NCBI GenBank assembly: GCA_021776335.1
Contig: JAJFGB010000001.1
Location: forward strand, 237,431-301,430
Direction of reading: 5' to 3'
Length of the DNA: 64,000 nucleotides
Origin: Hyphococcus sp.
GTDB lineage: Bacteria > Pseudomonadota > Alphaproteobacteria > Caulobacterales > Parvularculaceae
Both the position numbers and the translations under genes were made by a program. The notes under the pieces were generated by a model, which worked only from the letters and a program-made list of their open reading frames with translations, searched no databases and was not told the origin of the DNA. Position 1 is the first letter of the stretch. Every line of letters begins with the position of its first letter. Below, piece by piece: positions 25,800 to 33,599 of this stretch.

Positions 25800-28168
25800 T
25801 CCCGTGTCTTTAGCGCGGATACCATATCGAGTTTATTAACATCCCGCTGAACCATCCAGCCGGACGCCATCGCCGCCAGAACAACGAATAAAGCCGCTTC
25901 GCCAAAGCTGCGCGGGTCGATCCGGGCGGGTATAGTATATAGTTCGGTGCTAAACGCTGTTGATACAAGTGTGGATAGATAATAGCCAAAAGCGGCGCCA
26001 ATCGGCAGCGCCAGAATGGTGATCACCGCAAGTTCGCCAAGCAATACAAAAGACGTTTCGCGCCGCGTAAACCCAATAACGCGAAGACTGGCAAGGTCAT
26101 GCTCGCGTTCGGCGAAAGCGATGCGGGCGCTGTTATAGACAACCCCCACCGTGATGATGATCGCGACCATCGCCATAATAAAGCGCATGGCGCCGGCGCC
26201 CTGGTTCATGACTTCCTGAAAAGATTCGCGTGCTTGCGCATTGAGGGTGACGCCGGCGACGCCGGGCATCTTTTTCAGCTTGTTATTGATCGCGTCGCTT
26301 TTCGCCGGATCGATCTGAATATGAGCGCCGGAAACGCGGCCCTGTTCTTTCAGCACCCGGTTGAGGGCATTCATTTCAAAATAAACGGTGGAGCCAAGAA
26401 AGCTTTCCGCCAGCGCCACAACCGGCAGGGTGAGGGTAGGGCGCCGGCCTTCGCGCACTTCCACAGTCAAATTGTCCCCCGGCGCAATGTTTAAAATCTT
26501 CGCCAGCGGTTTTGACAGGATCACACCATCCTCGCGGATATAGATGGTCTGAAGATCGCCATCGACGGCGCGATTGAGCGCCGGCTCTGAAACCATGCCG
26601 CTGACGCCGCCGCGATATTCATAAAGGCCGTTGCGCAGTCTCGCGGAGACACTGCGGAAAGGTTCGACCCGCGTCACGCCGTCCATGCGCTGCAACTCAT
26701 AGATTGTTTTATAGGAAAGCGGTTCGATGAAACTCACTGTCGCGTCAGAGCGACTGATGACGGTGAAATTGGCGTCGAGCAGATAATTAAATCCCGTTAT
26801 CAGATTTTGCATTGCCGCCGACAATCCCATGGCGACGCCGACGGCGAGGCAGGCTGCGCCGGCGCGCATTGGCCGGCGCAGCAATCCGCGCAAGACCATG
26901 CGGCTCGGTTGATCCAATGCGCGTTTCATCCAGGCGCCGCCGAATGTTGTTTTGCTGTAATCGGGCGGCGCTGGCGGGCTCATGGCGACCGCCGGCGTCA
27001 GGTCCGCGATTTGCCTGAGTGCGACGATCAAACCGACGCTCGCCGCCAGTCCGGAAATCGCAAGGCCGATCAGGATCGTGTCGAGATTGGCCTCAAAACT
27101 GAGAAACGGAAGCTTATAATATTCCTTGTCGAATTCTGTCATGCCGCCGCCGACCCAGACGCCGAAAAGGCACCCCACGACGCTGCCGCTCAAGGCAATG
27201 GTTAAAATGAATTTGAAATAATGGGCGGCGATCTCGGCATGGGAATAACCAAACGCCATCATCAGGCCGATCTCGCCGCGCTCCGCCTGGATCATCCGTG
27301 TTACGACGATATTGAGAAGAAACGCGGCGACGGCCAGAAAGATTGGCGGCACTGTCTTTGCGGACGCCGCGCGGCTGTCAAGCTCTTCGGTGAGGAAACG
27401 GTTCGAGATCTGGTCGGCGCGATCATAGGCGCCAAACCCGCCATAGGGCGCCAGGATCGTATCGAGGCGGGCGATAATCGCCGGCTCCAATGCGTTGCGG
27501 GAAAGCCCGATCAGCGCTTCGTTAAAGGCGCCGTCAAGATCAAAGGCGGCTTCAAGCGCTTCCTCGCTCATCCACATGATCGCAAAACGTTTGTCATCAG
27601 GGATGAGTTCGCCTGGCGCCACGGTGAAGACAAATTCCGGCGATTGCGCCAGGCCGACAATGACAAATGTGCGTTTGGCGCCGCTCATGGTCGCGTCAAT
27701 TTTATCGCCGAGGTTTAAACCATGGGCGTCGGCAAAGCCCTGCAGCAGGACGATCTCGTCATCCTGCGTTGTGTCAATCATCCGGCCTGCGGTGAGATAG
27801 ATGTCATTGAGTTTCGGTCGGTCGAATATGGGCAGCGACAACGCAATCGCCCGGATCGCCGGCAGGCCGGGCATGTCGACAATCGCGCCGCCATTGATGC
27901 GGCCTTCAACGGTAGCGACGCCGGGAATTTCGGCGATGTCCTTTAAAATGTAATTTGGCGCGCGTTTTACCGGCGCAAAAATATCGGCAAAGCGATAGCG
28001 TTCATAATAGGCGTCTTTTGACGCCTCCATGGATCGCACGCTGCCATCGAGCAGCACGAAAAGCATGATCCCCACGGCAACAACGGCGGCAATCGCAACA
28101 GCCTGGCCTTTGATGCGCCAGAGATCGCGCGTCAGTTTTTTATCGAGAGGGGAAAGCTGCATCTTCAT
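25796..28168 (-). CDS. FtsX-family ABC transporter permease
   Basis: This 790-residue protein has an N-terminal TM helix (about 20-42), a large periplasmic domain, and the FtsX-type core repeated in two halves. TM clusters lie at about 270-400 and 670-785, with the second half containing ARIAFAEREHDLASLRVIGFTRRE. This DevC/MacB-like, two-half form exports substrates from the periplasmic leaflet with its ATPase. It starts 1 bp after the ATPase stop and overlaps the adaptor start, so the three genes form one operon. Likely cargoes are lipids, glycolipids or peptides, none shown by the sequence. Confidence 0.88.
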   Translation of the reverse strand: MKMQLSPLDKKLTRDLWRIKGQAVAIAAVVAVGIMLFVLLDGSVRSMEASKDAYYERYRFADIFAPVKRAPNYILKDIAEIPGVATVEGRINGGAIVDMPGLPAIRAIALSLPIFDRPKLNDIYLTAGRMIDTTQDDEIVLLQGFADAHGLNLGDKIDATMSGAKRTFVIVGLAQSPEFVFTVAPGELIPDDKRFAIMWMSEEALEAAFDLDGAFNEALIGLSRNALEPAIIARLDTILAPYGGFGAYDRADQISNRFLTEELDSRAASAKTVPPIFLAVAAFLLNIVVTRMIQAERGEIGLMMAFGYSHAEIAAHYFKFILTIALSGSVVGCLFGVWVGGGMTEFDKEYYKLPFLSFEANLDTILIGLAISGLAASVGLIVALRQIADLTPAVAMSPPAPPDYSKTTFGGAWMKRALDQPSRMVLRGLLRRPMRAGAACLAVGVAMGLSAAMQNLITGFNYLLDANFTVISRSDATVSFIEPLSYKTIYELQRMDGVTRVEPFRSVSARLRNGLYEYRGGVSGMVSEPALNRAVDGDLQTIYIREDGVILSKPLAKILNIAPGDNLTVEVREGRRPTLTLPVVALAESFLGSTVYFEMNALNRVLKEQGRVSGAHIQIDPAKSDAINNKLKKMPGVAGVTLNAQARESFQEVMNQGAGAMRFIMAMVAIIITVGVVYNSARIAFAEREHDLASLRVIGFTRRETSFVLLGELAVITILALPIGAAFGYYLSTLVSTAFSTELYTIPARIDPRSFGEAALFVVLAAMASGWMVQRDVNKLDMVSALKTRE

Positions 28169-28169
28169 G

Positions 28170-28928
28170 CTACCAGCTTATCTCCTCGGGTGAGGCTTTG
28201 GTTTTATTGACGACAACGTCGCGAATACCGCCATCGGCAAAATGAATGACCCGGTCGGCCATGGCGCCGGTCGCCGCCGCATGGGTGATGATCAGGGTGG
28301 TTGCGCCAAGTTCCTTGTTAACGGTTTGCAGCGCTTTCAACACCATCACGCCGGTTGTTGAATCAAGGGCGCCGGTGGGTTCATCGCAAAAGAGGGCGGT
28401 GGGACGTTTGGCGATGGCGCGTGCAATGGCAACGCGCTGTTGTTCGCCGCCGGACATTTGCGCCGGGAAATGCGACAGGCGCTCGCTCAAGCCCACAAGG
28501 CCGAGGGCTTCTTCCGGCTTCATCGGATTATCGGAAATTTCAGTCACGAGCTCGACATTTTCAATTGCTGTCAGGCTCGGCATCAAATTATAGAACTGAA
28601 AGATAAAACCCACATGATGACGGCGATATTCAGTGAGTTCTTTTTCGTTCATCCCGGTCAGTTCCTGATCGCGGAACCAGGCTTGCCCGTCGGTCGCCGT
28701 ATCAAGCCCGCCGAGAATATTCAAAAGCGTTGACTTACCGCTGCCAGAGGGCCCCAGCAGCACCACCAGTTCGCCCTTCGGGACCTCAAGATCGACGCCG
28801 CGCAAAGCGTGGACGGCGGCCTCACCCTCGCCATAGACTTTGGTGATGCCGGATGTTCGAAAAGCGATGTTGTCCATGGCGCTATTACTGTCGGCTTTTT
28901 CTAATATTTTGTTAGTTTCAGCGCTCAT
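28170..28928 (-). CDS. ABC transporter ATPase (MacB/LolD type)
   Basis: This protein of 252 residues has Walker [10 protein letters not shown] (59-67), a Q-loop in [10 protein letters not shown], signature MSGGEQQRV (158-166), Walker [12 protein letters not shown] (179-189) and an H-loop in IITHAA. It is the MacB/LolD/DevA class that powers FtsX-type permeases by mechanotransmission. It is the first gene of the three-gene exporter operon reading ATPase, permease, adaptor. A short N-terminal extension of about 20 residues precedes the domain. Confidence 0.92.
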   Translation of the reverse strand: MSAETNKILEKADSNSAMDNIAFRTSGITKVYGEGEAAVHALRGVDLEVPKGELVVLLGPSGSGKSTLLNILGGLDTATDGQAWFRDQELTGMNEKELTEYRRHHVGFIFQFYNLMPSLTAIENVELVTEISDNPMKPEEALGLVGLSERLSHFPAQMSGGEQQRVAIARAIAKRPTALFCDEPTGALDSTTGVMVLKALQTVNKELGATTLIITHAAATGAMADRVIHFADGGIRDVVVNKTKASPEEISW

Positions 28929-29020
28929 ACCGGCATTCTACTACACAGCGCGCGCCTTGCCCATGAGACAACACCGCCTGCCGCATCTTTGGCACCATAG
29001 CGCCGCCGCCGCATGTCATG

Positions 29021-29034
29021 TTGACTAAGATCAA
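29021..29034. promoter_or_regulatory. FNR/FixK-type box
   Basis: TTGAC-taag-ATCAA is one base from the TTGAT-N4-ATCAA consensus of FNR/FixK/FnrL regulators, and TTGAC half-sites are common in alphaproteobacteria. It lies 57 bp before the start of the small membrane gene at 29092, a spacing that suits activation. The link to low oxygen is inferred from the motif. Confidence 0.5.
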
Positions 29035-29091
29035 TGACGCCAGGCAGGACGCAAAGCCAAGTTCCGTCAACCTAAAGACGGAGCTTTACAG

Positions 29092-29292
29092 ATGGCGGGC
29101 AAGATTAAAGTTGAGCATCACAGCTCTCTGGGTATTTTCTGGTTTATGGGCTGGTTGTTCTCAATTGGGTTTTTGGAATTTGGATTTTGGAAAGGTGTGC
29201 TCGCGCTTTTCATCTGGCCGTTCTTCCTGGGCGCCCATTTTGCCGATGCGCCGCCGGAGGGTCCGGTGCAGGTCGTGGAAGAGGCGCAATAA
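29092..29292 (+). CDS. Small membrane protein, FNR-box controlled
   Basis: This protein of 66 residues has GGAG 8 bp before its ATG. Hydrophobic residues rich in Phe and Trp span about 13-48 and probably form two tight helices. The ends are polar, with HH near the start and an acidic tail. I do not recognise a family. The FNR/FixK-like box upstream suggests expression under low oxygen, where small Trp-rich subunits often accompany oxidases, though nothing links it to one here. It converges with the serine hydrolase. Confidence 0.6.
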   Translation: MAGKIKVEHHSSLGIFWFMGWLFSIGFLEFGFWKGVLALFIWPFFLGAHFADAPPEGPVQVVEEAQ

Positions 29293-29311
29293 GGCGCGAT
29301 TAATCCGGCGC

Positions 29312-30574
29312 CTACTCCCCACCACACACATCACCCTTGATCTCTTCACCTTCCGTCGCCTTGCCGAAACGTCCCTGTTCTGCATAAGCGCGGGCGAGGC
29401 GGTTGAATTTTGCGCTTTGCGCAAGGCCCGGCGCTGACATGACGCGTTCACCCACATGCATTGTGCCTGCATTGGTGAGCGCAACGACAATTAAATCCGC
29501 ATCTTCATGCCAGCCCATATAACCGGTATAGCCAAGGACGCTGCCGCTATGGCCGATCATGATGCCGGGCCGTCTGGTTTCGCGGAAAACGCCATGGCCG
29601 ACCCACATCGGATAATCGCCCTCGATCGCAAGCCGCCAATCCATCAGGTATTGCTGGCTCTTTTCATTCAACAGCTTGCCGTCGCGCAGGGCGCGTGCAA
29701 ATTTCGCAAGGTCAGACGCGGTCGCGACCATGCCCCCATCGGTCCATTCCGAAGAAAGGTTCGATGCGCTGGCGTCGATGAGCGTGTCTGTCACTTGCGG
29801 GAACGCTTCGTTGATCCCCGCATCGCGCTTAAACCCGTCGGTGCTGTAATGGTATCGCCGCGACAGACGGTCCTCCGGAACAGGTTCAAACCCTTCGAGA
29901 TAAATCGACGGGGCGCCAATGGGTTTGCGGATACGCGTGTTGATTTCTTCAACCACATCATTGCCGGTTACTTTTTCAATCATCAGCCCGAGCAATGTGA
30001 AATTTGAATTGGAATAGCTGAACTCTTCGCCCGGCGCGAAAAGCGGCGGGTGGTCCGGGCCGGTGACATAGGCAAGCGCTTCGGTCTTGCCCCAAATATG
30101 GTCAACATCAAGCGCATCGCCCCGGCCTTCCCTGATCCAGACCGGGTCGTCTTCAAAACTGGGAATGCCGCTGGTGTGATTTAAAAGATGCGCGATCTCG
30201 GCGAGATCCGCATTGGCGAGGCCCGCAATCTGATCGCCCAGTATTGAGTGCGCGGTATCGGTCAGCTTGAGCTTTCCTTCCTCAACCAGCTGCAGCGTCA
30301 CGACCGTAATGAACGGCTTTGTGATGCTGCCGATACCGAACAGATGATCGTTTCGCGCTGGCGTTTGCGCTGAAAGATCCGCATAGCCGGCGACGCCGGT
30401 CCAGATCACGCCGTCAACCGTCGCGATTGCCGCCGACATGCCAGGCGGGCCCGCGGCGACGGCGTCTTCCAGCGCGCAGACAAGATCAGCCGGGCCGACC
30501 ACAACAGGTTTTGCCGCCGCGCCCAAAGACAAGGGCGCAAGGGCGAGAATGCAGACGGTCTTAAGGAATTTCAT
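29312..30574 (-). CDS. Exported serine hydrolase, class C beta-lactamase fold
   Basis: This protein of 420 residues has a signal peptide (about 1-21). The active-site motifs of the beta-lactamase/penicillin-binding family are present: SxxK as S83-I-T-K86 (GSITKPF), YxN as Y187-S-N189 and a C-terminal HSGSVLGYTGYM in place of KTG. These proteins act in the periplasm as peptidases, esterases or D-amino-acid hydrolases; true beta-lactamase activity is uncommon in this subgroup. The gene stands alone between the small membrane gene and the second AraC module. Confidence 0.85.
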   Translation of the reverse strand: MKFLKTVCILALAPLSLGAAAKPVVVGPADLVCALEDAVAAGPPGMSAAIATVDGVIWTGVAGYADLSAQTPARNDHLFGIGSITKPFITVVTLQLVEEGKLKLTDTAHSILGDQIAGLANADLAEIAHLLNHTSGIPSFEDDPVWIREGRGDALDVDHIWGKTEALAYVTGPDHPPLFAPGEEFSYSNSNFTLLGLMIEKVTGNDVVEEINTRIRKPIGAPSIYLEGFEPVPEDRLSRRYHYSTDGFKRDAGINEAFPQVTDTLIDASASNLSSEWTDGGMVATASDLAKFARALRDGKLLNEKSQQYLMDWRLAIEGDYPMWVGHGVFRETRRPGIMIGHSGSVLGYTGYMGWHEDADLIVVALTNAGTMHVGERVMSAPGLAQSAKFNRLARAYAEQGRFGKATEGEEIKGDVCGGE

Positions 30575-30741
30575 GTTTGGGATTCTCCGATTGGCGGCAG
30601 GTTAGACCGATTAAATCGCATGACCACAACCGGCGCGGCCGATTTTGCGTTTAACCGATTTTTCCTTGCGCCAGGGCGACCGGAAACGCCGCAGCGGGCC
30701 CCGTCTCTGTGGGGTCAAAATTTCTCACTATTCTCGGCGCG

Positions 30742-31464
30742 CTACGCCGGCGCAGCGCTGCGCTTGAACGTCTTCGTCAGGAAAACAAAGCCGAGCCAGA
30801 ACAGCATCAGGATTATCGGCGCCAGCACCGGAACGGCGAGGATGAGTGAGTCGCGCAGGGGTTCCGGAAAGACCTGAGGCTGTCCGAAGAAAAGTGACGC
30901 AGACGCGATAAACAGCGCCACGCACATACGCCATAAATGCCGGGCGATGCGCTGCGCCCCGGCAATGCCGCCGCGCAGGATAACGGTCAGGTCAAAGAAT
31001 GCGCCGATCCCGGCGATACCCGCCATGAGATAGCCTGGCCCCGGCGGTTGCTGATCGAGCAATCCGGTTGGGCTGTTCGCGGCGATCTGAGCGAATACTA
31101 CACCTGTTGCGGCGGCGGCGAGCGCAATGATCATGGCGCCGATCTCAAAACCGCCAGTGCTGTTTTCCTTGCGCCGCACAGTCACCCACGAGGTCAACAC
31201 GAGATAGAACGTCACGAGCCCGGCGACCGAGGAAATCCGATCCGGCAGGAACGGTGAGACGGTCGCGCCGATACCCGACATGATCAACATGGAAACAAAA
31301 AAGAAATTGCCGGCGATGCGGTGCGGGGTTGAGCCTTTGCGGAAATAAAGCGCCGCCGCGCCAGAGACGAGCCCGACGCCGCCGCCGCCGATATGGAGAT
31401 AGAGAACGGTGTTCGCAGCGGCGTGCACCCAGGCAGGACTTGCGGGATCGATTTCTAAAATCAT
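30742..31464 (-). CDS. DUF2306-like membrane protein (module 2)
   Basis: This protein of 240 residues has seven predicted hydrophobic segments. Its conserved parts are ALYFRKGSTPHRIAGNFFFVSML near 40-62, RIARHLWRMCVALFIASASLFF near 172-194 and FPEPLR. It is clearly paralogous to the 231-residue protein at 54.98 kb, which shares FRKGS-PHR-AGN-FFVSML, LTVI-RGGI-G-QRIARHLWRM and QVFPE-LR. Both belong to the same general type as DUF2306 membrane proteins. It sits 40 bp downstream of the 141-residue membrane gene, and the pair is divergent from the AraC regulator at 32.1 kb. Confidence 0.7.
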   Translation of the reverse strand: MILEIDPASPAWVHAAANTVLYLHIGGGGVGLVSGAAALYFRKGSTPHRIAGNFFFVSMLIMSGIGATVSPFLPDRISSVAGLVTFYLVLTSWVTVRRKENSTGGFEIGAMIIALAAAATGVVFAQIAANSPTGLLDQQPPGPGYLMAGIAGIGAFFDLTVILRGGIAGAQRIARHLWRMCVALFIASASLFFGQPQVFPEPLRDSLILAVPVLAPIILMLFWLGFVFLTKTFKRSAAPA

Positions 31465-31504
31465 ACTACGAACATCTCCGGCGCTACTGCCAAGAACGTC
31501 TTAC

Positions 31505-31930
31505 TCAGGCGCCGGCTTTGAAGTTGAAAAAGGTTTTGATGTAGTTTTTGAAAACATAAGGCCAGGGAATGATCGCGAGGTCGAAGAGGACCCCCAGTCC
31601 GCTGGCTTTCATCAATTCAATGGCGACCGGGTCCATTTTTCCGGCGGACCACAAGGGGTATCCAACGAAGATCACCCAGATCAGCTTGTAAGACATCTGC
31701 AAGAGCAACAGCGGCAGCATTTTCACGGGAAAGCGCACACCCAAAAACGCCAGTGCGGAAAAGGCGGCCCAAAAGCTGTAGGCAATGCCCTCCGTCGGAT
31801 CAAACATGCCGGGACTGAACATCGTTGACCAGGCGGGCACGCCCAGGCCGACGCCACTCAGAAGAAAAAGGAACCGCATTGAATAAATGCGAACGCGTGA
31901 CAATCCATGATCTGTTGGCCCATGGTCCAT
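31505..31930 (-). CDS. Membrane protein of unknown function (module 2)
   Basis: The ATG at 31930 has GGGAGA 9 bp upstream and gives 141 residues. A shorter start at 31879 (MRFLFLL) would begin exactly at the first helix. Four hydrophobic segments follow at about 17-37, 48-62, 68-92 and 108-128. I recognise no family. It lies between the divergent AraC gene and the DUF2306-like gene and is probably the first gene of that two-gene operon. No equivalent is present in modules 1 and 3. Confidence 0.6.
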   Translation of the reverse strand: MDHGPTDHGLSRVRIYSMRFLFLLSGVGLGVPAWSTMFSPGMFDPTEGIAYSFWAAFSALAFLGVRFPVKMLPLLLLQMSYKLIWVIFVGYPLWSAGKMDPVAIELMKASGLGVLFDLAIIPWPYVFKNYIKTFFNFKAGA

Positions 31931-32129
31931 GAAGCAATTTCTCCCGGTTGGTCTGTCCGCGCCGATAGAACGCAGCCTTAAGAAAACACAGAGGCGCGCC
32001 GCCAACCGTCAGTTAAAACAATGGCAGGCGGGCGCCTCTTGAATGTCCACATAATCTAGCTAGCCTCCGGTCCGGGGCAACAAACCGCAATGATCAAATG
32101 ATAACTTCAGGTTTCAAACGAGCACAAAA

Positions 32130-33146
32130 ATGACCGAAGCAACTGTCTCGGCGGGCTATGCGGGCGCATTGCTGGATTTCGCCATATCAAAAGGCGCTGA
32201 CCGTGAGGCGCTGCTCGCGCAATCGGGCATCAGCGCTGGCGACCTTATGGATCAGGACAATCGCATTGCGTTTACGCGCTTCGTGGCGCTGATGAGGGCG
32301 GGTAAGGTGCTACTGGATGACCCGGCGCTGGGCCTTCATTTCGGTGAGGCCGTCGACCTTCATGATTTTTCCATTGTCGGATTGATTGCACGCTCCGCCG
32401 AGACGATGGCCGAAGCTTTTGCTCAGGTAAATCGCTTCGGCAAGCTGGTCGTTGAAGTCGAGGGGGTCGGCGATGGCGACCGGCTACAGATCACCCCCGA
32501 CGAAGATGGGCTATGGTTGACGGATACGCGTCATAATCCGAATGATTTTCCGGAACTGACGGAATCCACTTTCGCGCGGATGATCTGCACCCATGCCCGC
32601 GATTTCGGCGATGTTTCTTTTATCAAGGCCGTTCATGTCAGCCATGACGCGCCGGCATATGCTGCGGAATATGAGCGCATCTTAAATGTGCCCGTGACCT
32701 TCAGCAGCGACAGGAATGCGCTGTTGATCGATCCGGTGTTTTTGTCGATCAAATTATCGCCGTCACGGGGGTATGTGTTCGGCAGTTTGAGCAAGCACGC
32801 AGAAGCGCTGCTGAAAGATCTTGAACGCTCGAAAACTGTTCGGGGACAGGTCGAGGGCGCGTTGATCCCGATCCTCCATACTGGCGATATCAGCATGGAA
32901 TTGATTGCGGAAAAGCTTGGGCAAAGCCGCCAGACGCTTTACCGAAAACTAAAAGCGGAAGGCGTGAGTTTTGAAAAACTGCTTGATGAACTACGTCATC
33001 AAATGGCGCTGCATTATCTAAAAGGTGAACGCGCGTCGGTCTACGAAGTTGCTTATCTCGTTGGATTTTCTCACCCCAACGCTTTTTCACGCGCGTTCAA
33101 GCGCTGGACGGGGTTAAGCCCACGCGCGGCGCGCCAACGCGGATAG
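32130..33146 (+). CDS. AraC-family regulator (module 2)
   Basis: This protein of 338 residues has the same architecture as the regulators at 17.6 and 52.5 kb. The N-terminal sensor begins VSAGYAGALLDFAISKGADR, and the AraC DNA-binding domain ends YLVGFSHPNAFSRAFKRWTGLSPRAARQRG. The stretch LIPILHTGDISMELIAEKLGQSRQTLYRKLKAEGVSFEKLLDELRHQMALHYL is nearly identical in all three. It is divergent from the two membrane genes at 31.9-30.7 kb, which it probably controls. The small lipoprotein-like gene follows 12 bp downstream and may share its transcript. Confidence 0.85.
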   Translation: MTEATVSAGYAGALLDFAISKGADREALLAQSGISAGDLMDQDNRIAFTRFVALMRAGKVLLDDPALGLHFGEAVDLHDFSIVGLIARSAETMAEAFAQVNRFGKLVVEVEGVGDGDRLQITPDEDGLWLTDTRHNPNDFPELTESTFARMICTHARDFGDVSFIKAVHVSHDAPAYAAEYERILNVPVTFSSDRNALLIDPVFLSIKLSPSRGYVFGSLSKHAEALLKDLERSKTVRGQVEGALIPILHTGDISMELIAEKLGQSRQTLYRKLKAEGVSFEKLLDELRHQMALHYLKGERASVYEVAYLVGFSHPNAFSRAFKRWTGLSPRAARQRG

Positions 33147-33158
33147 TGGGAGACATGA

Positions 33159-33545
33159 ATGCGCTTGATAGAGTTGACCGCGGCATTTTTGAGCGCAACG
33201 TTGAGCGCGGTTGCTTGTACCGGTCCCCAGGAGCCGCTTGAGGAGTTAGAATTGAGCGACACTAAAGAGTTTCATTTTCAGGAAGGCTTTTCCGGCGAAC
33301 CCGTAGACATAATTTTGGACGGCGAACAAATTGCGCATTTCGAGGCGCGGACCCGTTTGCAGCTCGGCCTTGCCCATATTGTGACCCATGAAATTCATCC
33401 CGGACAGACCGTCAAGATATGTGTCGGCGATATCGGTTTGGAAAATTCATTTCAAGTTGAAGAGGTTGGCGCTTTTATTACGATAAATATTGTTGACGGA
33501 TCGCTCATTGTTGAAAATATTGATATTCGCCCAGGCTATGTTTGA
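33159..33545 (+). CDS. Small exported protein, possible lipoprotein
   Basis: This protein of 128 residues has GGGAGA just before its ATG. The first 19 residues are a signal sequence ending SAVAC, a weak lipobox with Cys20. The mature part is acidic and looks all-beta (EPVDIILDGEQIAHFEARTRLQLGLAHIV), similar to a single sandwich domain. No family is recognised. It sits between the AraC gene and the second metzincin-like gene, 54 bp upstream of the latter, and could be cotranscribed with either. Confidence 0.55.
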   Translation: MRLIELTAAFLSATLSAVACTGPQEPLEELELSDTKEFHFQEGFSGEPVDIILDGEQIAHFEARTRLQLGLAHIVTHEIHPGQTVKICVGDIGLENSFQVEEVGAFITINIVDGSLIVENIDIRPGYV

Positions 33546-33599
33546 TGCGTATAGCTAATCTGTTATACAGACGCTGCAGCCAATCTGGGGAGATATATC

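Noticed and set aside
29312..30574. True class C beta-lactamase (resistance gene)
   Set aside because: The third motif is HSG rather than KTG, and the length and context fit generic serine hydrolases, so a resistance role is not supported.
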